Assembly: GCF_012769535.1 (NCBI RefSeq)
Contig: NZ_CP046565.1
Span: forward strand, 2,928,501-2,992,500
Reading direction: 5' to 3'
Source: Methylococcus geothermalis
GTDB taxonomy: Bacteria; Pseudomonadota; Gammaproteobacteria; Methylococcales; Methylococcaceae
Length of the DNA: 64,000 bases
Below the pieces are notes generated by a model. The model ran no database searches. It had not been told where the DNA came from and saw nothing but the letters and a program-made list of their open reading frames with translations. This document shows positions 10,466-19,365 of this stretch, one piece after another; position 1 is the first letter of the stretch, and every line of letters begins with the position of its first letter. The translations under genes and the position numbers were made by a program.

Positions 10466-10867
10466 ATGAGACTCAAGACCATCATCGCCTGCGCGACGCT
10501 GCCGCTGATCGCCGCGACGGCCTCGGGCGCCGCGCTCAGCCATCACGGCGGCCTGATCCTCGACTGCACCCCGCCCCTGTTTTTCGAAGAGTCGCCCGCG
10601 AACGAGTCGAGCGTGGAAGTCTTCGACCGGTTTTCCTTCACGGCTTCCGATAATACCGACGGCGCCACGCTGAAAATCTGGGTGGACGGAAAGCCGGTCA
10701 CGCCCACGATCACGCCGCAGCGCAGCGGACGCCTGACCGTCGAAGGCCGCCCCGAGGCCCCGATCGGCCAACCCGGCGCGAGGGTCCGGATACTGATCAA
10801 CGGCTTCAGCAAGGATGGCTGCGAACGCAGCCATGCCTATTATGTGCACGTCGGCCCCAAGGCCTGA
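10466..10867 (+). CDS. Secreted protein of unknown function, Ig-like
   Basis: A 133-residue protein with a clear signal peptide (MRKTI-like charged start, MRLKTIIACATLPLIAATAS) and a mature part rich in beta-strand sequence. Two cysteines (LDCTPP and DGCERS) could form a disulfide. A GGAG ribosome-binding site is seven bases from the ATG. No family is recognised with certainty; an Ig-like fold is inferred from strand pattern only. It lies 48 nt upstream of the cytochrome P460 gene in the same direction, suggesting co-expression and periplasmic location. Confidence 0.65.
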   Translation: MRLKTIIACATLPLIAATASGAALSHHGGLILDCTPPLFFEESPANESSVEVFDRFSFTASDNTDGATLKIWVDGKPVTPTITPQRSGRLTVEGRPEAPIGQPGARVRILINGFSKDGCERSHAYYVHVGPKA

Positions 10868-10915
10868 CTCGACCTGACATCCCAGAGCAACGTCCTCATC
10901 ATAAGGAGACTACCC

Positions 10916-11401
10916 ATGCGCAAACTTGCCATCGCCCTGTTGTTTCCCGCCGCCGCGGCCCTTGCCGAACCGGCAGCCGCGCCCAACGGCATTTCGCTCC
11001 CTGCCGGCTACAAGGACTGGAAGATGATCGGCGTTTCCTCACGGATCGAGCAGAACAATTTGCGCGCGATCCTCGGCAACGACATCGCCGTCAAGGCCGC
11101 GCGCGAAGGCAAGACCCATCCCTGGCCGGACGGCGCGATTCTCGTCAAGCTGTCCTGGAAGAAGGGCACCCACGAGCTGTTCCCGTCGGCCGAGGTACCG
11201 GGCGACTTCACGCAAGCGGATTTCATGGTGAAGGATGCCGCCAAGTACGCCTCGACCGGCGGCTGGGGCTATGCCCGCTGGTTGGGAATGGAACAGAAGC
11301 CCTACGGCGTGAACGCCGATTTCGCCCAGGAATGCATGGGTTGCCACAGCGGCGCCAAAGCCGCCGACTACGTCTTCACCCATCCCGCGAAACTGCCGTA
11401 A
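10916..11401 (+). CDS. cytL: Cytochrome P460
   Basis: Periplasmic c-type cytochrome that oxidises hydroxylamine. The 161-residue precursor has a signal peptide ending near ALA(17)|EP, and a C-terminal heme site CMGCH (Cys140, Cys143, His144). Lys78 in the stretch ILVKLSW sits where the M. capsulatus enzyme is known to cross-link lysine to the heme porphyrin, the defining P460 feature. In methanotrophs it detoxifies hydroxylamine made when methane monooxygenase attacks ammonia. A strong AAGGAG ribosome-binding site precedes the ATG. Confidence 0.95.
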   Translation: MRKLAIALLFPAAAALAEPAAAPNGISLPAGYKDWKMIGVSSRIEQNNLRAILGNDIAVKAAREGKTHPWPDGAILVKLSWKKGTHELFPSAEVPGDFTQADFMVKDAAKYASTGGWGYARWLGMEQKPYGVNADFAQECMGCHSGAKAADYVFTHPAKLP

Positions 11402-11439
11402 CTCCCCGGTATCAGGAGGGGCTTTCGCCCTCGAGACGC

Positions 11440-11613
11440 TGCAGCGTTGAGGGTTCCAGAAAGCCCCCACGACTTCCGGGAAAAAATCATGCCCCATCGC
11501 CAGAATGAACAAAGGCAGGGACAGTGGCCGGGCTGGAGGCGAACCACCTCCGGATGCATCGGGCAGGTGTAAACCTGCCTTTCCCCAGCGAACGGTTCGG
11601 TTGTTTCCGCCAT
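11440..11613 (-). pseudogene. Remnant of a heavy-metal P-type ATPase or related metal-binding protein
   Basis: Reading minus from ATG at 11613, the first 32 residues end in the heavy-metal-binding signature YTCPMHPEVVRLQPGHCP. The frame then breaks at about 11515, and the adjacent frame carries a hydrophobic stretch (LPLFILAMGHDFFPEVVG) that resembles a transmembrane helix of copper-type P-ATPases. The arrangement looks like a gene that lost its middle and end. No intact metal transporter is nearby. Nothing else is seen in the rest of the 11402-11744 gap. Confidence 0.55.
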
Positions 11614-11744
11614 GTCGAGTCCCCCCTGAAGTCGAACACGTCGCCGCCTGCCCTGGCTTCGGTCACTCTCCGGTTGGCATCGAGTTCACCCCAGCGCCGC
11701 GCTAAAACGGCTCCGAGGGAAAAATGAAGTGCGTCGGCGTTCGG

Positions 11745-12215
11745 TCAGCCGCCAACCTTCAGCAGTTCCACCTCGAAGATCAGCGCGGCATTCGGCGGAA
11801 TGACCCGGCCGGCGCCATACTCGCCATAACCCAGTTCCGGCGGGATGAAAAAGCGGTACCTGGCGCCCGGTTTCATCAGCTGCAGACCTTCCGTCCATCC
11901 CGGTATCACCCCGTTCAGCGGGAAACTGATGCCGTCCCCCGCATCGAAGGTCGAACCGTCGGGAAAGCCACCCTTGTAGTTGACCGTCACGGTATCCGTC
12001 GCCTTGGGCGATTCGCCCGCGCCCTCGCGGATCACTTCATACTGCAAGCCGCTGGCCGTGGTGACCACGCCGGCTTTCTGCTTGTTGGCTTCCATGAACT
12101 GCTTGGCTTCCATCAGATTCTTCTCTCCGTCGAACGAAGGCCCGCACGCTGCGAGGCCGATGGCAAACAGCGCCGGCAAAAACCCGCGCCACATCGATGT
12201 CGCTGCTGAAAACAT
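11745..12215 (-). CDS. FKBP-type peptidyl-prolyl isomerase, lipoprotein
   Basis: A 156-residue protein with a signal peptide ending in a lipobox (GLAAC, Cys24), then a linker and a complete C-terminal FKBP domain with VTVNYKG, FPLNGVIPGW, YRFFIPPELGYG and IPPNAALIFEVELL. It should act in the periplasm, tethered to a membrane, as a proline isomerase or chaperone. FkpA/Mip-like proteins are longer; this is a compact version with a short N-terminal helical region. Confidence 0.92.
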   Translation of the reverse strand: MFSAATSMWRGFLPALFAIGLAACGPSFDGEKNLMEAKQFMEANKQKAGVVTTASGLQYEVIREGAGESPKATDTVTVNYKGGFPDGSTFDAGDGISFPLNGVIPGWTEGLQLMKPGARYRFFIPPELGYGEYGAGRVIPPNAALIFEVELLKVGG

Positions 12216-12240
12216 CTTATTCCCCCTAAGCCGGCAGCCG

Positions 12241-12702
12241 TCAGACGACCCCGAAAACCAATCCGATGACGAACAAAGCCCCCATGACCGCGAGCGCCTT
12301 GAGCGTGAAGCTCGCCACCTTGGCCACCAGCCGATCGCGGGCGGCTATGAAGCGGGCCATCGCATCCAGATCGCTGCGCTCCAGCTCGGCCGGCGGCAGC
12401 CCGTTCATTCCGACCAGCCCCAGGTCCTCCGCCAGTTGCGCCTTGCGCAGGAAATCGACCCGCTCGTAAGCCACGCCGCAGTCGAACACGAACTCGGCCA
12501 ACGCCCGCTCTCCGGCCCCCGTCCGCGCCAGGGATTCGCCCTGCGCCACCAGGTCGAGCAGGCGTTTGCGGGTATCCGCCGGCAGGACTGCGGTCAGGCC
12601 ACGAATCCTGTCGGCGAGGCCCTGGCCCTTCGCGCCGTAGTCCTCGGCCAGCAGTGTATCGAGCCTGGCAAGAGAGGCATCGACTACAGTCTTGGAATCC
12701 AT
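12241..12702 (-). CDS. Conserved hypothetical protein with C-terminal membrane anchor
   Basis: A 153-residue, mostly helical protein ending in a single hydrophobic segment (ALAVMGALFVIGLVFGVV), so probably tail-anchored in the inner membrane. Start at ATG 12702 is supported by a GAGG ribosome-binding site. It follows the UPF0260 gene by about 30 nt on the same strand, with DUF2959 further upstream, forming a likely three-gene unit. No functional motif is recognised. Confidence 0.75.
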   Translation of the reverse strand: MDSKTVVDASLARLDTLLAEDYGAKGQGLADRIRGLTAVLPADTRKRLLDLVAQGESLARTGAGERALAEFVFDCGVAYERVDFLRKAQLAEDLGLVGMNGLPPAELERSDLDAMARFIAARDRLVAKVASFTLKALAVMGALFVIGLVFGVV

Positions 12703-12733
12703 CGCATCCTCAAATCCGTTGCAAAGGGCGACA

Positions 12734-13180
12734 TCATACGGCATCGCCCAAACCTTCGATGACATGATCCTCGATGCGCTCCACCACCGTTTCCGAAACC
12801 GCGAATCGCCGGACGGATTGGCCCGCCCGATGAACCGAATCCGCCGCGCCCGACTCCAGGGGATGCCAGTCCGGCAGCGGACGCCCTTCGGACAGCAGGC
12901 GGTAGGCGCAACTGGCGGGCAGCCAGTGGAATTGATCCGGCACCTGACGCAGATTCACGCAATCGGGCACCAGGCGGAAACGGTCTTCGTACCCGGTGCA
13001 GCGGCAGGCGGCAATGTCGAGCAAGCGGCAAGCCACGCGGGTATAAAGGATTTCGCCGGTGTCCTCGTCTTCCAGCTTGTGCAGGCAGCACTTGCCGCAG
13101 CCGTCGCACAGCGATTCCCATTCGGTATCGCTCAGATCGGCTAGCGCCTTGGCGCGCCAAAAGGGAACCGCCGCATCCAT
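12734..13180 (-). CDS. UPF0260/YcgN-family cysteine-cluster protein
   Basis: A 148-residue cytosolic protein with the cysteine cluster typical of the YkgJ/YcgN family: [11 protein letters not shown] near residues 25-35, [11 protein letters not shown] near 51-61, then further cysteines at 74 and 91. Such proteins bind metal or an Fe-S cluster; biological role unknown. The start codon overlaps the stop of the upstream DUF2959 gene (TGATG), indicating coupled translation. Confidence 0.88.
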   Translation of the reverse strand: MDAAVPFWRAKALADLSDTEWESLCDGCGKCCLHKLEDEDTGEILYTRVACRLLDIAACRCTGYEDRFRLVPDCVNLRQVPDQFHWLPASCAYRLLSEGRPLPDWHPLESGAADSVHRAGQSVRRFAVSETVVERIEDHVIEGLGDAV

Positions 13181-13878
13181 CAGGATCCGGCCGGCAAGGC
13201 CTTGGGACCGCTCAAGGTGCGCATGAACACCTCGGCATGGTCGATGGAGCGCTCCATCGCCTGGATCAGACCCGCCACGCCGTGGCTCATGCCGGTCAGC
13301 TCGCTTTCCAACGAGGCGATGGCCTGGGCATTGAGATTGTGCTTGAGGAACAGCACCTGATCCCGGAACACCCGCAGCACCGGGTCGATCTTGCCCTCGG
13401 CGCGACGCATGGCGCTCATCAGCTGGGCATAATGCTGCTGGGTCAGCTTGAGCTTCTGCCGGCTCGCCGCCCGCAGGCTGCGGTTGGTGTACTGGTCGAG
13501 CTCGTCCTCCCACTCCCGGAACAGCGCCTCGGCCACGTCCTGCACCGCGTCGATCCGGTCGCGCACGGCCAGCGCCTTGGAGGTGGAATAGTCGAATTCG
13601 ATCTTGAGCTGCCGGTAGACGTCTTCCAGCGCGCCGCCGTCGAAATGGGTCAGGGCGCTGAATTTTTCCAGGGCGGTCTGGAACTGCTCCTTCGCCTCCT
13701 CCAGGCTGCCGCGGGCGCTGTCGACCCGCGCCACCAGAATGTCGCGCTTGTGGCGCCCGGCCGATTCGACCACCTGGAAATAGATTTTCTGGAATCTGCC
13801 GCCGATCAACCGCATGATCGGACTCAGCAGCCCGGCCAAGGTAAAATCATTTCCGCAACCGAAACCCGATTTACGCAT
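13180..13878 (-). CDS. DUF2959-family coiled-coil protein
   Basis: A long-helix protein of about 232 residues from ATG 13878. The segment [20 protein letters not shown] and the following alternating charged/hydrophobic pattern match DUF2959 proteins, which are usually exported and of unknown function. A GGAG motif lies 11 bases upstream of 13878; ATG 13815 is an alternative that would remove the weak N-terminal hydrophobic segment. Divergent from the NUDIX gene, with about 90 nt between the starts. Confidence 0.75.
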   Translation of the reverse strand: MRKSGFGCGNDFTLAGLLSPIMRLIGGRFQKIYFQVVESAGRHKRDILVARVDSARGSLEEAKEQFQTALEKFSALTHFDGGALEDVYRQLKIEFDYSTSKALAVRDRIDAVQDVAEALFREWEDELDQYTNRSLRAASRQKLKLTQQHYAQLMSAMRRAEGKIDPVLRVFRDQVLFLKHNLNAQAIASLESELTGMSHGVAGLIQAMERSIDHAEVFMRTLSGPKALPAGS

Positions 13879-13969
13879 CGTCGAAACCACTCCGAGAAAT
13901 TCCGCGGGCACACCCGCGGGAGCTGCGGATTTTACTCCCAAGACACCGCCCACGTACAAAAGGAAGGCC

Positions 13970-14449
13970 ATGCCCCGTCCCGAAACGCCCTCCCTCGCCG
14001 CCGACACGATCATCGAACTGACCGACCGCCCCGGCCGCCCCATCGTGCTGATCGAGCGACGGTTTCCACCGCTGGGATGGGCCATCCCCGGCGGTTTCGT
14101 CGACGTCGGCGAAATGGTGGAACGCGCCGCGATCCGCGAAGCGCTGGAAGAAACCGGCCTGGCGGTGCGCCTCACCGCCCTGCTCGGGCTCTATTCCGAC
14201 CCCGCGCGCGATCCCCGCGGCCATACCGTCACTGCCGTCTACGTCGCCGAAGCCATCGGCAACCCGCAGGCCGCGGACGATGCCAAGACCTGCCGGATCG
14301 TCGGCCTGGACGAGCTGCCGAGCCCCCTCGTGTTCGATCACGCCCAGGTGCTCGCCGACTACCGGCGGTTCCGGGAGCAGGGGCGACCCGCGCCATTGCG
14401 CGTCGATCGAAGCGAGCCGCCAGGAGGCATCAAGGCGCCAGCCCGCTGA
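13970..14449 (+). CDS. NUDIX hydrolase
   Basis: A 159-residue hydrolase with a full NUDIX box: GGFVDVGEMVERAAIREALEE (about residues 42-62), with the REALEE glutamates that bind metal. The overall form resembles ADP-ribose or NAD-type/8-oxo-dGTP NUDIX enzymes; the substrate cannot be fixed from sequence. ATG 13970 is preceded by AAGGAAGG. Its last 20 bases overlap the convergent gluQ gene. Confidence 0.9.
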   Translation: MPRPETPSLAADTIIELTDRPGRPIVLIERRFPPLGWAIPGGFVDVGEMVERAAIREALEETGLAVRLTALLGLYSDPARDPRGHTVTAVYVAEAIGNPQAADDAKTCRIVGLDELPSPLVFDHAQVLADYRRFREQGRPAPLRVDRSEPPGGIKAPAR

Positions 14450-15338
14450 CGTCGATCCCCTGACCGGCCGGAAGGCAACGGATGTCCCAACGCGCTACCA
14501 CCCAGTCCAGAATCTCCGCAGGCTGCGCGCCGAGCAATCCCGGCTCCGGCGCGAATCCCAGCAATGTCAGCAGAGTCCACAGGTTCTTCGACGGCGTGTT
14601 CGCGTCCACGGCGCGAGCTCCCGCCTGCTTGCTCAGCTTGATGCCGCCGCGGTCAGTCAGTACCGGGATGTGGCAATAATCCGGACGTGGCAGACCGAGG
14701 CGTTCCTGCAACAGTATCTGGCGGGGGGTGGAATCGAGCAGATCGACACCCCTCAGCACCTCGGTGACCCCCTGCTCGGCGTCGTCGATGACGGTGGCGA
14801 GGTGATAGGCGGGGATGCCATCGCGCCGGCGGACGACGAAGTCGCCCACTTCGTTGCCCAAGTCCTGTTCGAACCGCCCCTGGAGGCGATCGTCGAAGCC
14901 GACGACCGCCTCGTCCACCCTGAGCCGCAGAGCGTGTTCGCCGGCGGGCGGACGCCGGTCGCGGGTCCGGCAATTGCCGGGATAGACCTGGCCGGAGGCC
15001 GCCAGCTCACGGCGCGGACAGGTGCAGGGAAACACCAGGCCGTCGCTCACAAGCCGCTCCAGCGCCGCGCGGTAGATTTCGTCCCGATGGCTCTGGAACA
15101 GGACGTTTTCATCCCACCACAGGCCGTGTTTTTCCAGGGTGCGCAGGATGTCGTCGGCATGAATCGGCCGGCAGCGCAGCCGGTCGGCGTCGTCGATGCG
15201 GACCAGCCATGCGCCACGCCGGCGGCGGGCCTCGCAGAATCCGACCAGCGCGGTGTAGAGCGAACCGAGGTGAAGAGGACCGGTGGGAGAGGGAGCGAAA
15301 CGCCCCCGGTAGGGGGCGGATGAAAGGAGGGGTTTCAA
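14430..15338 (-). CDS. gluQ: Glutamyl-Q tRNA(Asp) synthetase
   Basis: Truncated GluRS paralogue that attaches glutamate to queuosine at the wobble position of tRNA-Asp. The 302 residues cover only the catalytic half. HIGH motif is HLGS (His23) in [19 protein letters not shown]-like motif is KLSKQ, and a zinc site is suggested by CTCPRR...GNCR. It lies just downstream of dksA, a very conserved gammaproteobacterial pairing. Its stop overlaps the NUDIX gene from the other strand. Confidence 0.95.
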   Translation of the reverse strand: MKPLLSSAPYRGRFAPSPTGPLHLGSLYTALVGFCEARRRRGAWLVRIDDADRLRCRPIHADDILRTLEKHGLWWDENVLFQSHRDEIYRAALERLVSDGLVFPCTCPRRELAASGQVYPGNCRTRDRRPPAGEHALRLRVDEAVVGFDDRLQGRFEQDLGNEVGDFVVRRRDGIPAYHLATVIDDAEQGVTEVLRGVDLLDSTPRQILLQERLGLPRPDYCHIPVLTDRGGIKLSKQAGARAVDANTPSKNLWTLLTLLGFAPEPGLLGAQPAEILDWVVARWDIRCLPAGQGIDVSGLAP

Positions 15339-15356
15339 ACCGGCGCGGCTTGCCCG

Positions 15357-15788
15357 TCAGCCGAGCTGGCGTTCGCGGATTTCATCCAGGGTCTTGCAGT
15401 CGATGCACTGGGTGGCCGTGGGACGCGCTTCCAGCCGGCGCAGGCCGATTTCGACGCCGCAGGTCTCGCAGTAGCCGTACTCGCCGCGCTCCAGGTTTTC
15501 CAGGGCTTCTTCGATCTTCTTGATCAGCTTTCTTTCACGATCCCGGGTACGCAGCTCGAGGCTGAATTCGGATTCCTGGGTGGCGCGATCGTTCGGGTCG
15601 GGGAAGTTGGCCGCTTCATCCTTCATATGGTGGACGGTGCGGTCGACCTCCGCCATCAGTTCGGATTTCCAGTTCTGGAGTATCCGGCGAAAGTGAGCGA
15701 CCTGCCCCGGGCTCATGTACTCCTCGCCCTCGGAGAGCTCGTAGGGAGCGAAGCTGAACGGGGTTTCGGGGGCTTTGACGTTGGACAT
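15357..15788 (-). CDS. dksA: RNA polymerase-binding transcription factor DksA
   Basis: Binds the RNA polymerase secondary channel and works with ppGpp in the stringent response. The 143 residues include the coiled-coil tip with DPNDRATQE (the conserved aspartates contact the active-site region) and a C4 zinc finger CETCGVEIG...CIDC. Upstream lies the first insertion-sequence remnant of the accessory region, so its native promoter may extend only about 100 nt. Confidence 0.97.
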   Translation of the reverse strand: MSNVKAPETPFSFAPYELSEGEEYMSPGQVAHFRRILQNWKSELMAEVDRTVHHMKDEAANFPDPNDRATQESEFSLELRTRDRERKLIKKIEEALENLERGEYGYCETCGVEIGLRRLEARPTATQCIDCKTLDEIRERQLG

Positions 15789-15884
15789 CCACTAGCTCCT
15801 TGGCCGTATCGGATTAAATCGACAATTGATAACAGAATGTATCGGCTCAGGCAAGAATTCCTTGAATCCCTGTAAGAGCAAAGT

Positions 15885-16432
15885 TGTAATGTCCCCTTTC
15901 GGCAAGATAGAGATGTCCCCTTTTGGATTTTGGAGGGGGGGCGAGATGACCGAGAGGATGGTGACGATGAGCGCGAAGGAATTGGGCCGCCTGGAATTGG
16001 TGCGAGAGGTGGCAGCCAAGCGGATGAAGATTGCCTAGGCGGCAGGGCGGCTTGGGCTGTCACCGCGTCAAGTCAAGCGCCTCGTGCGGGCATACCGGCA
16101 GGAAGGGGCAGCGGGACTGGTGAGCCGCCGCCGGGGCAAACCCTCCAACCACCGCTTCGATGAGGACTTCAAGGCAAAGGTGTTGGCGCGGGTACGCCAG
16201 GACTATGCTGACTTCGGCCCGACGCTGGCGGCAGAGTATTTACGGGCTGAAGGGTTGTCGGTCTCCAAGGAGACCCTACGCCAGTGGATGCATCAAGCCG
16301 GGCTGTGGCAGGCCAAGCCGGCGCGGGTCAAGCGTAAGCCACCCACCCCGGCTGCACCGTCCCCGGCTCGGGGGAGTTGGTGCAAATCGACGGCAGCCCC
16401 CATGACGGGTTCGAAGGGCGGGGGCCGCCAAG
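15885..16432 (+). mobile_element. ISNCY-like insertion sequence remnant
   Basis: The left end is probably at TGTAATGTCCCC (15885), with a second GATGTCCCC copy 30 nt on, typical of IS termini. The transposase inside is broken, and the right part is cut at 16432, where an IS91 element begins after CAAG. No right inverted repeat is visible. Confidence 0.65.
15946..16432 (+). pseudogene. Broken ISNCY-type transposase
   Basis: From ATG 15946 the frame reads MTERMVTMSAKELGRLEL and hits an in-frame TAG at 16036 (KRMKIA*). The same frame resumes with LSPRQVKRLVRAYRQEGAAG, a helix-turn-helix region, and continues to LRQWMHQAGLWQ. A frameshift near 16365 moves the expected LVQIDGSPHDGFEGRGP catalytic start into another frame. 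The catalytic domain is then truncated by the IS91 element. Clearly non-functional. Confidence 0.8.
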
Positions 16433-18126
16433 TGCCCGTTCCCGGATTCCATGTCGGTCTGTGCCCGCGATCCACCCAAGCTTGCCACGCGGCCAGCGGT
16501 TTACCAACCGCGCCGGCCAGAGCGGAGCGTGGTCTATCAGGTGGTGCAAAAGAATCTGGAGACTTGGCTGGAAATGGCCCACTCCGGCGACGGCGGCGAG
16601 GACTCGGTACCCGCGTACATCGAGCACGAATTCCGGCAATACCTGACCTGCGGCATCCTGGCGAACGGCTTTGCCAGGGCGCGCTGTGATCATTGCGGCC
16701 ACGATTATCTGGTGGCCTTTTCCTGCAAAGGCCGTGGCGTCTGCCCCTCGTGCAACACACGGCGGATGGACGAAACGGCGGCTCATCTGGTGGATCACGT
16801 GTTTCCCCAGGTTCCGGTGCGGCAGTGGGTCTTGTCGATGCCGAAACGGCTGCGCTATTTCCTCCACCAGGATGCCCGGCTGGTCAATGCGGTCCTTCGG
16901 ATTTTCCTGGCCGAAGTGGAAGCGGCGCTGCGCTCCTGCAGCCTGGACGCACCCGGCGAGGCCCGTTTCGGGGCGGTGAGCTTTGTTCATCGCTTCGGTT
17001 CGGCACTGAACGCCCATCTGCATTTCCACTGCTGCGTGGTGGATGAGGTGTTCAGTACGGCCGAGGAGGCGATTCGGTTTCACCCGGCGTTCCTGACCGA
17101 CGCCGCCATCGCCCGTGTGCAGCAGCAGACTCGGCAACGGGTGTTAAGGCTCTTCCAACGCCGGGAGTTGTTGTCACCTGAGGCGGTCGAAACGATGCAG
17201 GCATGGGACCACAGCGGCGGCTTCTCGCTCAACGCCGAGGTCTGGGTGCCCTCCTGGGATCGCGCCGGTCTCGAACGCCTGCTGCGCTACTGTGCTCGGC
17301 CGGTCTTTGCGAGCGACCGCTTGGCGTGGATCGAACCGGATCAGCGGCTGATTTATCATCTGCCCAAACCCCGCCCCGACGGGCAAACGGTCCTCTACCT
17401 GACACCCCTGGAATTTATGGATCGTCTCGCCGCCCTGGTGCCGCCACCGCGCAAGCACCGGCATCGCTACCACGGCGTGTTGGCGCCCCATGCGCCCTTG
17501 CGCCCGGCGGTGACAGCGTATGCCGGCCTGCCTCTGGAGGTCCCGCTACCATCCAGGCCACTTCAGGAAGACACCCGAACACCAGAGGAAGTAGCCGAAA
17601 GCCAGCGCCATAGCCCCGCTCGTTATCTGTGGGCCGCGCTGATTGCCCGCATTTATCAGGTGCTGCCGTTGCTCTGCCCGGAATGCGGCGGCGAGATGCG
17701 GCTGATCGCCTTCATCACCGAACCGGCGCCGGTGCAGCGCATCCTTCTCCATATCGGTGAACCCGCCGCGCCCCCGCCGATTTCGCCGGCCAGATCCCCG
17801 CCGGTGATGGAAACCTTCGATTGGGATCAATCCGCCGACCGCGATCCGGAACGCGGTGAACCGGCTCCCGAGTTCGAATTCGATCAAACGGTCAGCTGGT
17901 AGCCCATACCCATCACCCGGACCAACGCCTGCCGACTCGGTATTTCGAGCCCGGCGTGTTCCACTTGCGCCGATCTACCGTCAACCCGGTTGTCAATGTG
18001 TCTTTCACCGTCGCACCTCCCTTGGCGGCGCCCGAAAAGTTCATTCCTGCCACCGCAAGGACCGGTCAGGTCCGTTGACAAGGCCCCGTCACAGGCGCAT
18101 TCTCCGCCTCAATGGGCACACTGCGG
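16433..18126 (+). mobile_element. IS91-family element, near-complete copy
   Basis: The left boundary is inferred by comparison with the second copy at 24672: both share TGCCCGTTCCCGGATTCC and differ before it. Copy 1 is preceded by CAAG, a tetranucleotide known as an IS91 target. The element carries a full transposase. The right end is uncertain; 17903-18126 holds no gene, includes a GGACC-GGTCA-GGTCC hairpin near 18057, and stops at an IS3 element. Confidence 0.7.
16451..17902 (+). CDS. IS91-family HUH transposase
   Basis: Rolling-circle transposase of 483 residues. An N-terminal zinc-binding region has Cys79, Cys82, Cys92, Cys98 and Cys101 (CDHCG, CPSCN). The histidine motif HLHFH (residues 189-193) is the metal site of the HUH nuclease. 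A C-terminal CPECGGEMRLIAFI motif is typical of the family. Full length, no stops, so this copy could be active and could mobilise the shorter copy at 24.7 kb. Confidence 0.9.
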   Translation: MSVCARDPPKLATRPAVYQPRRPERSVVYQVVQKNLETWLEMAHSGDGGEDSVPAYIEHEFRQYLTCGILANGFARARCDHCGHDYLVAFSCKGRGVCPSCNTRRMDETAAHLVDHVFPQVPVRQWVLSMPKRLRYFLHQDARLVNAVLRIFLAEVEAALRSCSLDAPGEARFGAVSFVHRFGSALNAHLHFHCCVVDEVFSTAEEAIRFHPAFLTDAAIARVQQQTRQRVLRLFQRRELLSPEAVETMQAWDHSGGFSLNAEVWVPSWDRAGLERLLRYCARPVFASDRLAWIEPDQRLIYHLPKPRPDGQTVLYLTPLEFMDRLAALVPPPRKHRHRYHGVLAPHAPLRPAVTAYAGLPLEVPLPSRPLQEDTRTPEEVAESQRHSPARYLWAALIARIYQVLPLLCPECGGEMRLIAFITEPAPVQRILLHIGEPAAPPPISPARSPPVMETFDWDQSADRDPERGEPAPEFEFDQTVSW

Positions 18127-18179
18127 TGGCCCCGGTTTTTTAGACAGGATTTTACCGGGCTTAAGTGGGCTTCTGCGGT

Positions 18180-19052
18180 TTAGGCTGCCTTCTGGAGTGG
18201 CAGCGAATTAAAGTACACGCTATCCGGGGTCTTGCCATCAAGCGATGAATGAGGCCGCCGTTCATTGTAAAACTTGAAATAGCTTTGTAAGCCTTGCCTT
18301 GCTTGAGAAACTGAGTCGTAAGCATGCAAGTAAACTTCCTCGTATTTCACGCTTTTCCAAAGCCGTTCGACAAATACGTTATCGACCCAGCGGCCCTTGC
18401 CGTCCATGCTGGCTCGGATACCTTGACCTTGGAGCAGATCGACAAACTCTGTGCTGGTGAACTGGCTGCCTTGGTCGGTGTTAAAGATCTCCGGCTTGCC
18501 ATGACGCTGTAGAGCTTCCTCGACGGCCTCGATGCAGAAGTCCGTGGTCAGGCTGTTGGACAGTCGCCAAGACAGCACCCGCCGGGTCGCCCCGTCGAGT
18601 ACCGCAGCCAGGTACACGAAGCCTTTGCGCATGGGGATGGAGGTGATATCCATGGCCCCTACGTGGTTCGCTCTGGTGATCTCCAGACCGCGCAGCAGAT
18701 AGGGGAAGATCGGGTTCTGCGGATGCTTCCGGCTGGTGTTCGGCCGTCGATACAGCGCCTCGATGCCCATCTTCTTCATCAGCGTGGACACATGCCGGCG
18801 GCCCACCTGAATGCCTTCCAGGCGCAGCAGGTCGCGCAGCATGCGGGCGCCAGCAAACGGATGGTTGATGTGCAACTCGTCGATCCGACGCATTAAGGCC
18901 AGATCGCTTTCTGAAACTGGCTGGGGCACGTAATACACCGAAGAGCGGGATAGCTCCAGCAATTCACACTGGCGCACCACAGGGAGCTTGTCAGACCGGT
19001 CAATCATCGTTTTGCGCTCGCATCGCCGACGCGACCGAGCGCGGCGACTCAA
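18180..19052 (-). CDS. IS3-family transposase OrfB (integrase core)
   Basis: A 290-residue DDE transposase with HTH_21 region (FAGARMLRDLLRLEGIQVGR), the first catalytic Asp in GAMDITSIPM, the second in FNTDQGSQFTS and Glu in VDNVFVERLWKSVKYEEV. The YNERRPHSSLDGKTP C-terminus is the family hallmark. It overlaps orfA by four bases; a run of T/A at the overlap fits programmed -1 frameshifting to give OrfAB. Differs from the copy at 25155 by a few residues (SIP for YIP). Confidence 0.93.
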   Translation of the reverse strand: MSRRARSRRRCERKTMIDRSDKLPVVRQCELLELSRSSVYYVPQPVSESDLALMRRIDELHINHPFAGARMLRDLLRLEGIQVGRRHVSTLMKKMGIEALYRRPNTSRKHPQNPIFPYLLRGLEITRANHVGAMDITSIPMRKGFVYLAAVLDGATRRVLSWRLSNSLTTDFCIEAVEEALQRHGKPEIFNTDQGSQFTSTEFVDLLQGQGIRASMDGKGRWVDNVFVERLWKSVKYEEVYLHAYDSVSQARQGLQSYFKFYNERRPHSSLDGKTPDSVYFNSLPLQKAA

Positions 19053-19309
19053 AAATCATTCGCCATCGCCAACTGCCCGATCTTGGCGTGGAGTTCCTTC
19101 ACGTCTGGCCCGCTCGACTCACTGCGTTCCGCGGCTGTGGCGAACACGTCGCTCGCCCGCTCCTGCAACTGGCTCTTCCACTGCGTGATCTGGTTGACGT
19201 GAACTTCAAACTGTTCCGCTAACTCCGCCAACGTCTTATCGCCTTTGAGCGCTGCCAGGGCCACCTTGGCCTTAAAGGCCGCCGAGTGATTTCTTCTCTT
19301 TCTCTTCAT
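19049..19309 (-). CDS. IS3-family transposase OrfA
   Basis: An 86-residue helix-turn-helix protein (AAFKAKVALAALKGDKTLAE, FEVHVNQITQWK) that recognises IS ends and fuses to OrfB by frameshifting. Intact in this copy, missing from the copy at 25 kb apart from its last residues. Confidence 0.9.
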   Translation of the reverse strand: MKRKRRNHSAAFKAKVALAALKGDKTLAELAEQFEVHVNQITQWKSQLQERASDVFATAAERSESSGPDVKELHAKIGQLAMANDF

Positions 19310-19365
19310 CTCTGTTCTCCGATTTCAGCCCTTCCTAGGGCCGGTGATTAGAACAGAAACCTCAC

